Source: an uncultured Muribaculum sp. (GTDB taxonomy: Bacteria; Bacteroidota; Bacteroidia; Bacteroidales; Muribaculaceae). From it: 64,000 nucleotides of DNA. Location: positions 34,737 to 98,736 of the forward strand of contig NZ_CAJTYX010000003.1 of assembly GCF_910583865.1 (NCBI RefSeq), read 5' to 3'. The notes beneath the pieces were generated by a model, which saw nothing but the letters and a program-made list of their open reading frames with translations, was not told where the DNA came from and made no database searches. The first letter of the stretch is position 1. Each line of letters opens with the position of its first letter. Position numbers and translations under genes: made by a program. Below, one piece after another: positions 45,066-52,109 of the stretch.

Positions 45066-46388
45066 TTAGTCGCGGGAAAAGAGGTCACGGGTATAGACGC
45101 GGGAAGCCACGTCGGCGAGGTCAGGGGAAGTGCGGTTGGCGAGGATGGCGTGGGAGAGGCGCTTGAACTCGGCGAGGTCGTTGACCACGCGAGAGCCGAA
45201 GAAGGTGGTGCCGTCGGGGAGGGTCGGCTCGTAGATGATGACCGTCGCACCCTTGGCCTTGATGCGCTTCATCACGCCCTGGATGGACGACTGGCGGAAG
45301 TTGTCGGAGTTCGACTTCATCGTGAGGCGGTACACGCCTATGACACACTCCTGCTCGGGCGCGTGGCTGTAGGAGGTCTGCGACGAATAGTCGTACCACC
45401 CGGCCATGCGCAGCACGCGGTCGGCGATGAAGTCCTTGCGCGTGCGGTTGCTCTCCACGATGGCCGACATCATGCACTGCGGCACGTCGGCATAGTTGGC
45501 CAGGAGCTGTTTGGTGTCCTTGGGCAGGCAGTAGCCGCCGTAGCCGAACGAGGGGTTGTTGTAGTGCGTGCCGATGCGCGGGTCGAGCCCGATACCCTCG
45601 ATGATGGCCTGCGAGTCAAGGCCCTTGACCTCTGCGTAGGTGTCGAGTTCGTTGAAGTAGCTCACGCGCAGGGCGAGGTAGGTGTTGGCGAAGAGCTTGA
45701 CGGCCTCGGCCTCCTTCATGCCCATGTAGAGCGTCGGGATGTCCTGCTTGATCGCACCCTGCCGGAGGAGGGCAGCGAATGTGTGGGCGGCGCGGTCGAG
45801 GCGGTCGATGTCGGCCACGCGGAGTATGGCGGAGTTCTCCCCGTCGAAGCGCGGGTCGTCGATGATCTTGGGTATGCCGGCGATGATGCGCGAGGGGTAG
45901 AGGTTGTCGTAGAGCGCCTTGCTCTCGCGCAGGAACTCGGGGAAGAAGAGCAGGTTGAAGCGCTCCACGCCGCGTGCGGCGTACTTGAGGTAGAGCGAGC
46001 GGCAGTAGCCCACGGGGATTGTCGACTTGATGACCATGACCGCGCCGGGGTTGACCGACAGGACGAGGTCGATGACCTCCTCGACGTGGGAGGTGTCGAA
46101 GTAGTTCCTGACGGGGTCGTAGTTTGTCGGGGCCGCGATGACCACGAAGTCGGCATCGCGGTATGCCGCCGCACCGTCGAGCGTGGCGGTAAGGTCGAGC
46201 TGCTTCTCGGCGAGGTATTTCTCGATATAGTCGTCCTGTATGGGCGACTTGCGGTTGTTGATCAGGTCGACCTTCTCGGGGATCACGTCGACGGCGGTGA
46301 CATGGTTGTGCTGCGCCAGCAGCGTGGCTATGCTAAGCCCTACGTAGCCCGTTCCGGCCACGGCTATGTTGTATCTTTCTTTTTCCAT
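45066..46388 (-). CDS. ugd: UDP-glucose 6-dehydrogenase-type enzyme
   Basis: NAD-dependent UDP-sugar dehydrogenase making an UDP-uronic acid, 440 residues. N-terminal GTGYVGLSIATLLAQHN nucleotide site, ICVP-equivalent AAPTNYDPVRNYFDTS, the catalytic Cys in FGYGGYCLPKDTK and KSNSDNFRQSSIQG in the C-terminal domain. The short N-terminal spacing and RQSSI favour the UDP-glucose branch over UDP-ManNAc, but that is an inference. Very GC-rich, unlike the CapK gene 25 bp downstream. Confidence 0.92.
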   Translation of the reverse strand: MEKERYNIAVAGTGYVGLSIATLLAQHNHVTAVDVIPEKVDLINNRKSPIQDDYIEKYLAEKQLDLTATLDGAAAYRDADFVVIAAPTNYDPVRNYFDTSHVEEVIDLVLSVNPGAVMVIKSTIPVGYCRSLYLKYAARGVERFNLLFFPEFLRESKALYDNLYPSRIIAGIPKIIDDPRFDGENSAILRVADIDRLDRAAHTFAALLRQGAIKQDIPTLYMGMKEAEAVKLFANTYLALRVSYFNELDTYAEVKGLDSQAIIEGIGLDPRIGTHYNNPSFGYGGYCLPKDTKQLLANYADVPQCMMSAIVESNRTRKDFIADRVLRMAGWYDYSSQTSYSHAPEQECVIGVYRLTMKSNSDNFRQSSIQGVMKRIKAKGATVIIYEPTLPDGTTFFGSRVVNDLAEFKRLSHAILANRTSPDLADVASRVYTRDLFSRD

Positions 46389-46451
46389 AAGTCATATATG
46401 GGTGATGGTTGTATGTCGGGGATGGATGCGGACACACCGGGGGGTATGACC

Positions 46452-46979
46452 CTACTGCGGGGAGAGGGTGCCGAATAGGTAGTCGAAGCCGTAGCGGAAG
46501 CCGGTGCGGGAGAGGGCGGCCTCCATGCGGGAGCGCAGGGGGATGGATTCGGCGCGGTCGTCGATGCCGATGATAAGGCCGGGGCGGATGTTGGAGGCCA
46601 CGATGCCGGAGATGGCGGCGATGTCGCAGGAGGGGGAGCCGTCGGAAGCGGCGCCGGCAGCATCATGAGCGGCGGCCTCGCGCGACGGGACGCATATGGC
46701 GAGGTAGTCGACGGTGCGGAGGAGGGAGAAGTCGGGGGTGGCTACGATAAGCCCGCGCTTGACGAGGGCGAGCAGCTCGGAGTCGGATATGTCGCGGACG
46801 AAGTTTATGCCACGGCGGAGCATATCGACCTTGAAATCGCGCAGGTCGAGGCATATGACCTTGAACCCGGCGCGGGCGTAGCTGACGGCCATGCGCAAGC
46901 CGTGCTGCGAGAGCCCGAATATGCCGATCACGGCTTTTTTCTCGGCGATGCGCCGCTGTAGTTCGAGTCCGGGAGCCAT
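46452..46979 (-). CDS. Orphan N-terminal domain of a nucleotide-sugar dehydrogenase
   Basis: A 175-residue protein matching only the Rossmann NAD domain of WecC/WbpA-like dehydrogenases: AVIGIFGLSQHGLRMAVSYA, then DLRDFKVDMLRRG, ISDSELLALVKRGLIVATPDFSLL and YLAICVP, then a degenerate tail. The nucleotide-binding glycine motif GxGxxG reads GLSQHG, having lost its second Gly. The catalytic Cys domain and C-terminal domain are absent, so it should not oxidise a sugar. It occupies the slot between upxY and the sugar genes where Bacteroides loci carry upxZ. Confidence 0.75.
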   Translation of the reverse strand: MAPGLELQRRIAEKKAVIGIFGLSQHGLRMAVSYARAGFKVICLDLRDFKVDMLRRGINFVRDISDSELLALVKRGLIVATPDFSLLRTVDYLAICVPSREAAAHDAAGAASDGSPSCDIAAISGIVASNIRPGLIIGIDDRAESIPLRSRMEAALSRTGFRYGFDYLFGTLSPQ

Positions 46980-46993
46980 GTGTGGGTGTGCGG

Positions 46994-47536
46994 TCAGATG
47001 AATTGTATGAACTCGGGCTGCACCTCTACGGCGGAGGAGATGAGTCCGGGAATTTCGACGATGAGCCGGCGTGTGCGCATTCCGCGCACGGACAGGAGGT
47101 GTCCCTCGAAGCCGTCGAGCTGTCCGCCGATGATGCGGACGCGCCGGCCGCGCATTGCGTCGGTGAGTTCGCCGGGCATGAAGTAGCGCGGGGCGTCGGT
47201 GGAGGCGACGGCACGGATGAAACGCTGCATGTCGGCCTCGCGCACGGTGGCCGGTTCGTCGGCGGTCTTGCCGAGGCAGTAGCGGTACTGAAGGTTGGGG
47301 CAGCGGGCCACGAACGGGTCGAGACGCCGCTTTGACTCGTGGACGAAGAGCAGGTCCTGTATGACGGGGACGAGACGTCTCTGTCGGCGTCCACGTATGG
47401 TGATGAGTAGTTCGGTCAAGGGGGTGAACACCTCCAGACCTTCTCCGCGAAGGGTGTCATGCGCCATGACGTTGGCGTTGCGGCGACTGAGGTCGCGCAT
47501 GGCAAACCATTGTTTTTCGGAAGGATCGAGAGGCAT
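46994..47536 (-). CDS. upxY: UpxY-family transcription antiterminator (NusG-like)
   Basis: NusG-N-domain protein of 180 residues that lets RNA polymerase read through long capsule operons. Visible: WFAMRDLSRRNANVMAHDTL start, EVFTPL, VPVIQDLLFVHESK, later a KOW-like segment MRGRRVRIIGGQLDGFEGHL. UpxY proteins act on the leader of their own operon. First gene of the capsule operon; 15 bp before the orphan Rossmann gene. Confidence 0.92.
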   Translation of the reverse strand: MPLDPSEKQWFAMRDLSRRNANVMAHDTLRGEGLEVFTPLTELLITIRGRRQRRLVPVIQDLLFVHESKRRLDPFVARCPNLQYRYCLGKTADEPATVREADMQRFIRAVASTDAPRYFMPGELTDAMRGRRVRIIGGQLDGFEGHLLSVRGMRTRRLIVEIPGLISSAVEVQPEFIQFI

Positions 47537-47567
47537 GTTTCGTGGGGTGCGGATAATTTTTCAAGTC

Positions 47568-47602
47568 CTGCCTGACTTCAAACGGTTTTGAAAGTCAAGC
47601 AG
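47568..47602 (-). promoter_or_regulatory. Hairpin in the upxY leader
   Basis: Imperfect stem-loop: CTGC/GCAG at the base and GACTTCAAA/TTTGAAAGTC at the top, loop CGGT, about 35 bp before the upxY start. It is a candidate recognition element for antitermination. Confidence 0.4.
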
Positions 47603-47718
47603 TTGCAGTCTCGGTACAAAAAGAAAGGATGCCGGAGTGCCTTGACTGACGGGCCTCGGCGGGTTACCTTTTCTGTCACGTGTGTGCGATTGGTTTTAAT
47701 CCGTACTGTGCGCATGTT

Positions 47719-47743
47719 TCTTGGGAAGAAACTGATACGACAC
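47719..47743. repeat. Left inverted repeat of the invertible promoter
   Basis: Twenty-five bases, beginning TCTTGGGAAGAAACTGATAC and ending GACAC, perfectly complementary in reverse to 47892-47916. Confidence 0.9.
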
Positions 47744-47891
47744 CGCAAAGGTAGCGATTATAGTTGAAATAGCCATGTTTTGCCTTTGGATTTTTGCTTT
47801 CAGGCGCGGATATGTTTGACGAAAATGCATGTCGGAGTTGCGCAATGGTTATTTCCATCGCAACTTTCATGCTGAAAACCAGGGACATATC
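47744..47891. promoter_or_regulatory. Invertible promoter segment (148 bp)
   Basis: DNA between the 25-bp inverted repeats. A minus-strand -7 box TACCTTTG (47746-47753) sits just inside the left repeat and points at upxY. A plus-strand TATGTTTG (47811-47818) points the other way. Inversion would exchange which box faces the capsule operon. Confidence 0.75.
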
Positions 47892-47916
47892 GTGTCGTAT
47901 CAGTTTCTTCCCAAGA
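47892..47916. repeat. Right inverted repeat of the invertible promoter
   Basis: Perfect reverse complement of 47719-47743; 46 bp beyond the recombinase stop codon. Confidence 0.9.
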
Positions 47917-47961
47917 GAGTTATCATTTTTAAAACACACGTGGGCCGCAAGCGTGGCCGCC

Positions 47962-49173
47962 CTACCCTTTTTTCATCAATGTCATTATCTTGCGGTTGGC
48001 CGCATCAACCGCCGACGAATCAATCGTGCTCAAGTAGATGAGCGTTGTCGTCTCCGAGTCGTGCCCCATGGCCTTGCTTATGGTAGAGACGGGGACATCG
48101 TTGTGGTGGGCGATGCTCGCCCATGCGTGGCGGGCGACATAGAGCGTGAGCCGGGTTTTCAGCCCGAGCATCTCGCCTATCTTTTTCAGATTGCGGTTGA
48201 TGCGGAAATAGGCGTTTCGGCATTGCGCCTCCTCGCTCCCGGAGTCGTCGGTGATTATCGGCAGGAGGTAGGGAGAGCCGCATGCGCCCAGACGCTTTAT
48301 GGTGGTAGCCGTCTCCGGTTCGATGCGCACCTGTATGGGGCGGTTAGTCTTTCGGCGCCGGTAGGTGATCACTCCGTCGGCAAGGTCGGATTTCTTTAGG
48401 TGGGCGATGTCGATGAACGACATGCCCCTGGTGTAGAACGCGAACATGAACACGTCGCGCGCGAACTCGAGGTGGGGCGAGCCGCCAAGCTCCATGTCGC
48501 GGATGATGCAGATGGTCTTGAGGCTTACGGCCCTCTTGACGGTCTTGTCGATGCCGGTGTAGACGTGCTTGAAAGGATTGCCCGGGACAGCGCAGTCGCG
48601 CTCGAGGGCGCGGTTTACGATGGAGCGGAGGTTGCGCATATAGAAGGATGTGGAGTTGCGGCACAATCCGCGGCGTCGCAGATACTCCTCGTAGCCGGCG
48701 GTGAGGGTGGAGTCGAAGTCGCCCCATGCCACCTCCCTGTTGCCGGTGAAGCGCAGGAAACTGTTAAGAGACGTCTCGTAGCGTCGGGCCATGTTTTTCT
48801 TGCCCACTTTCCTCAGGTCGTCGACGAGCTTGCGCGTGAACGACACGACACCGGCGCCAGGCGACCGAAAACGCTCCACAACGTCGCCGGCACTGTAGGC
48901 GACACCTGCGTCATCGAGGCGGTCGATGACGTAGCGCAGCCTCGCCAGATCGGAATGCAGGGATTCTCTCGCGGCATTCAGAGATGCGGCCCTCTCGGAA
49001 TCGCACCCGGCGGGTATGACGATGGCCGACCGGGAGGAGTCCCACTCCTTATTATTAATGTGTATGTCCGCGCATATCTGCCTCGTCTGCCTGCGGTGGT
49101 GTATCCGGTAGAACACTGTGCCATCCTTGCCTGCGACGGAGGATTGGCGTAATTTCACTTTGATCGATGCCAT
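47962..49173 (-). CDS. Tyrosine-type DNA invertase/recombinase
   Basis: Site-specific recombinase of 403 residues. N-terminal Arm-type DNA-binding region (VKLRQSSVAGKDGTVFYRI), SAM-like core-binding domain about 105-200, catalytic domain after 215: Arg in FYTRGMSFIDIAHL, then LYVARHAWASIA where the usual HxxR reads YxxR, and the nucleophile Tyr in TTLIYLSTID. The YVARH form occurs in Bacteroidetes DNA invertases. Located directly upstream of the inverted repeats and upxY, so it most likely flips that segment. Confidence 0.88.
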   Translation of the reverse strand: MASIKVKLRQSSVAGKDGTVFYRIHHRRQTRQICADIHINNKEWDSSRSAIVIPAGCDSERAASLNAARESLHSDLARLRYVIDRLDDAGVAYSAGDVVERFRSPGAGVVSFTRKLVDDLRKVGKKNMARRYETSLNSFLRFTGNREVAWGDFDSTLTAGYEEYLRRRGLCRNSTSFYMRNLRSIVNRALERDCAVPGNPFKHVYTGIDKTVKRAVSLKTICIIRDMELGGSPHLEFARDVFMFAFYTRGMSFIDIAHLKKSDLADGVITYRRRKTNRPIQVRIEPETATTIKRLGACGSPYLLPIITDDSGSEEAQCRNAYFRINRNLKKIGEMLGLKTRLTLYVARHAWASIAHHNDVPVSTISKAMGHDSETTTLIYLSTIDSSAVDAANRKIMTLMKKG

Positions 49174-49247
49174 AATAGTCTGTTGTTGGATTCAGCAGGC
49201 GAAATAACCTTTTTTGTGCGCAAGCGGGGATTTATGGGAAATATTAT

Positions 49248-49255
49248 TAACTTTG
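49248..49255 (+). promoter_or_regulatory. -7 box of the small porin-like gene
   Basis: TAACTTTG, 19 bp before the ATG; -33 box not evident. Confidence 0.5.
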
Positions 49256-49274
49256 CCGACAAATTCAATCTGAA

Positions 49275-49889
49275 ATGAAAAGACTTTTAGTCGCACTTAC
49301 AGTGCTCGTCGCTATATTAAGCGCTCCGCGTCAGGCCACGGCAGAGTTACGCTATGGACCTATGCTCGGCATCAACATGTCGACACTCAAGTTCAAACAG
49401 TCGCTTTTCGAGGTCAACAAAGTATGCGGCATGTCGGCGGGTGTCGCCACCGAGGTTATATTTCCGGGCATCGGTTTCGGAATAAGTTCCGGCATCTACT
49501 ATGAGATGCGTGGCGCGAAGCTCCATCTCGGCGACAAGGAAGTGTGGCGCGAGTTCGGCACAGTACGCAGCTACCTGCATTATCTGGAAATCCCCATCCA
49601 CCTCCGTTTCAAATGGACCAGGATGGCAGGTCTTGAGGACTATGTCGCGCCATTCGTGTTCGGCGGTCCCTCTTTCAGCCTCCTTTTCGGGCACAGCCAT
49701 ATAAAGGCGCTTGAATACGCCAACGGCGAAATGGGGCTTACTGTCGGCGGAGGCCTGGAAATCAAACGCAACTGGCAGGTGTCATACTCCTTTACCTGGG
49801 GCATGGTATATGCCGAACAGACCAAGCTGCTCGATCATTTCAGCGCCAAGAACCGTACGATGGACATACGCGTCACCTACCTGTTCTGA
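49275..49889 (+). CDS. Outer-membrane beta-barrel (PorT/porin-family) protein
   Basis: A 204-residue outer-membrane protein: signal peptide (MKRLLVALTVLVAILSAPRQATA), then eight or so amphipathic strands with GPMLGINMSTLKF, FGISSGIYYEMRGAKL, YLEIPIHLRFKW, GLTVGGGLEIKR and a closing strand ending VTYLF. This is the small barrel pattern of the Bacteroidetes PorT/outer-membrane family 13. No specific substrate. Confidence 0.82.
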   Translation: MKRLLVALTVLVAILSAPRQATAELRYGPMLGINMSTLKFKQSLFEVNKVCGMSAGVATEVIFPGIGFGISSGIYYEMRGAKLHLGDKEVWREFGTVRSYLHYLEIPIHLRFKWTRMAGLEDYVAPFVFGGPSFSLLFGHSHIKALEYANGEMGLTVGGGLEIKRNWQVSYSFTWGMVYAEQTKLLDHFSAKNRTMDIRVTYLF

Positions 49890-50374
49890 TTATCGCCGCA
49901 GCAGGTGGAAAAGTCCGGCAGTTCGGGCAGGAACGCATAGGAATGCGTGGCATAGTCTATGCGGCAACAGTAATGAGACAAGCCGTTGGAAACGGTAAGA
50001 TACCTCGCCCGGAGCACCATATTGTATCTCACGATCTGATCAAACACTTTCTGGGTCACCGCCACCCCCGGAGCCTTATACTCCACTATCATCATCGGTT
50101 TTCCGCTACGGTCGAATACGACAGTGTCGCATCTACGTCTCGTCCCGTTCAAAGTGAGGCCTATCTCATTTGCGATAAGGGCAGCCGGGAATCCCTTGGC
50201 ACTCATCATATAGCCGACGAAATGCTGACGCACCCATTCCTCGGGGGTCAATGCCACATGCTTGCCACGCAACGGATCAAATATCTCCACAACGTCCCCG
50301 TTCCTGCGAAGCCGTGAAACGTCGAGCGGCGGAAGATTGAGCGGAGTTATGCTATGGCATGGAGAAGTATTCAT
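49877..50374 (-). CDS. HsdR N-terminal-type nuclease-domain protein
   Basis: A 165-residue protein resembling the type I restriction HsdR N-terminal domain, a PD-(D/E)xK fold: RRCDTVVFDRSGKPMMIVEYKAP supplies D...ExK. No helicase or methylase neighbours exist, so it is not an active restriction system. It overlaps the previous gene's stop by 13 bp on the opposite strand and diverges from holA. Conserved next to holA in many Bacteroidetes by my recollection; function unknown. Confidence 0.82.
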   Translation of the reverse strand: MNTSPCHSITPLNLPPLDVSRLRRNGDVVEIFDPLRGKHVALTPEEWVRQHFVGYMMSAKGFPAALIANEIGLTLNGTRRRCDTVVFDRSGKPMMIVEYKAPGVAVTQKVFDQIVRYNMVLRARYLTVSNGLSHYCCRIDYATHSYAFLPELPDFSTCCGDNQNR

Positions 50375-50406
50375 ATGAGCAAGGTGATGATTGCAGTATA
50401 GGAAAC

Positions 50407-50426
50407 TTTTTGTAAATTTACAAAAA
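50407..50426. promoter_or_regulatory. 20-bp perfect palindrome in the holA divergent promoter region
   Basis: TTTTTGTAAATTTACAAAAA between divergent genes. It contains TAAATTTA in both directions, resembling two overlapping -7 boxes, and could also be an operator. Confidence 0.45.
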
Positions 50427-50481
50427 TTTCCGGGCATCCGGGCATTAAACCGATTTAAAAATTCTCAGGCTTATATAAGCT

Positions 50482-51519
50482 ATGGCAGCAACCAAGACCG
50501 TCACGTATGCCGAGCTGATGGCTATGCTCGGCACTCATAAATACGCTCCCGCCTACTTGCTTCATGGCGAGGAGGGATTTTTTATTGACCGGCTTGTGGA
50601 GGAATTCGAGAAAATAGTGCCGGAAAGCGACCGAGACTTCAATCTCTACACTCTCTACGGGCCGGAGACCGACATAGACACTGTGATCGATGCCTGCCGC
50701 CGCTATCCAATGATGTCCGACCGACAGGTCGTTATCCTTAAAGAGGCACAGTCCATGCCGGCGGCGCAGCTCGACAGGCTTGCAGGCTACCTCTCCACTC
50801 CTACCTCGACCACCACACTTGTGGTGTGCGGACGCGGAGCAAAAGTCAAGTCGAAGGATCTGCCGGCAAAGATTTCTTCCGCAGGCGGGGTCGTGTTCGA
50901 GGCAATCAAGCTCCGCGACAGGGCGCTTATCGATGCCATACGCCACGTGATTACCGGCAAGGGGCTGCACGTGGAAGAGAAGGGGCTCTCCATGTTGGCC
51001 GACTATGTAGGCGCTGACCTTTCGAGGCTTTATAATGAGATTGAGAAACTTACGGTGGCTCTTCCGCGCGGTGCCATGGTGACACCGGAAGTAATAGAGA
51101 GCCATATCGGCATGAGCAAGGACTTCAACAATTTCGAACTGCTCAATGCCATATCGTTACGCGACGGAAAGACCGCATTCCGCATAATCGACCATTTCCG
51201 TCGTAATCCCAAGGACAACCCATTTCCTCCGACTTTGGGCATGATGTGGACATTTTTCTCAAACCTTTTGATTATCCATTACACCCGAGACAAAAGTGAG
51301 CCTTCGCTATGCGCAGCATTAGGGCGCAAGGGCAACTGGCTGTCGAAAGACTATAAAAACGGCATGAGGCAGTACAACGCCCGCCAGGTGGTAGAAATCC
51401 TGCGTGCGCTGCGCCGCACCGATGCCTCGACAAAAGGAGTCGGATCCCGTCAGGACCCATACGATCTAATGCACGACCTGACTTTCCGAATCCTCACCGC
51501 ACGGGGTGTGATCAATTGA
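50482..51519 (+). CDS. holA: DNA polymerase III subunit delta
   Basis: Clamp-loader wrench subunit that opens the beta clamp, 345 residues. Typical opening YLLHGEEGFFIDRLVEEF, VVILKEAQSMP in the AAA+-like domain, and a helical C-terminal collar domain. No Walker motif, as expected for delta. Followed by DUF1599 after 28 bp. Confidence 0.93.
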   Translation: MAATKTVTYAELMAMLGTHKYAPAYLLHGEEGFFIDRLVEEFEKIVPESDRDFNLYTLYGPETDIDTVIDACRRYPMMSDRQVVILKEAQSMPAAQLDRLAGYLSTPTSTTTLVVCGRGAKVKSKDLPAKISSAGGVVFEAIKLRDRALIDAIRHVITGKGLHVEEKGLSMLADYVGADLSRLYNEIEKLTVALPRGAMVTPEVIESHIGMSKDFNNFELLNAISLRDGKTAFRIIDHFRRNPKDNPFPPTLGMMWTFFSNLLIIHYTRDKSEPSLCAALGRKGNWLSKDYKNGMRQYNARQVVEILRALRRTDASTKGVGSRQDPYDLMHDLTFRILTARGVIN

Positions 51520-51547
51520 CAATATAGTTGACTACATATATCATAAT

Positions 51548-52090
51548 ATGGCAGATACAGCACAAGAATTCAGCATGGCAGGTGCCATGTGCCGTGACAT
51601 ATTCGAGAAAAAGCTTATCGACTACGGCTCATCGTGGCGGTTGATGCGTCCGGAATCGTTGACCGATCAAATATATATAAAGGCGGCACGCATACGCTCA
51701 CTCGAGACAAAAGGAGAGCATCGGGTGGAAGAAGGAGTCATCCCGGAGTGGATAGGAATAGTAAACTATGGAGTAATCGCATTGATCCAGCTTGAGAAAG
51801 GATGGGCCGACACTGCCGACCTTTCCGTAGATGAAGCCCTTGCACTATATGACCGACACCTCAAGAGCGCATTTTCTCTGATGCTCGACAAGAACCATGA
51901 CTACGATGAAGCATGGCGCAAGATGCGCGTTTCATCCTTTACCGACATAATTCTCCAGAAATTATGGCGCACCAAACAGATTGAGGACAACAAAGGGGCC
52001 ACGCTCATAAGCGAGGGCCTTGATGCGAACTATAAGGATATGATTAATTATGCAGCCTTCGCACTCATCAAGCTCGCAGTCAAAAAATGA
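51548..52090 (+). CDS. DUF1599 protein (duplicated domain)
   Basis: A 180-residue cytosolic protein of the nucleotide-modification-associated DUF1599 type. The halves repeat: KLIDYGSSWRLMRPESLTDQ matches KNHDYDEAWRKMRVSSFTD, each followed by a helix with RIRSLE or RTKQIED. This implies internal duplication. Enzymatic function is not established. Confidence 0.82.
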   Translation: MADTAQEFSMAGAMCRDIFEKKLIDYGSSWRLMRPESLTDQIYIKAARIRSLETKGEHRVEEGVIPEWIGIVNYGVIALIQLEKGWADTADLSVDEALALYDRHLKSAFSLMLDKNHDYDEAWRKMRVSSFTDIILQKLWRTKQIEDNKGATLISEGLDANYKDMINYAAFALIKLAVKK

Positions 52091-52109
52091 TACCGCGAAA
52101 CGTCATATC

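Larger units (their letters stand above)
47537..47961. other. Non-coding control region with invertible segment
   Basis: No credible gene. It contains the upxY leader (47537-47718) with a hairpin, then the invertible promoter segment between inverted repeats. ORFs crossing it are shadows. Confidence 0.75.

Noticed and set aside
45150..46478. 442-residue plus-strand open frame opposite ugd
   Set aside because: GC-rich antisense shadow: repetitive Val/Gly/Asp composition, no family motif, and the minus-strand ugd has all catalytic motifs.
47676..47939. 87-residue minus-strand open frame across the invertible segment
   Set aside because: It spans the inverted repeats and both promoter boxes, has no recognisable motif, and its frame would be broken by inversion.
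47794..48399. 201-residue plus-strand open frame overlapping the invertase 3' end
   Set aside because: Antisense shadow of the recombinase gene and part of the invertible segment.
49877..50374. Type I restriction system
   Set aside because: Only the HsdR N-terminal-type domain is present; no HsdM, HsdS or helicase part.
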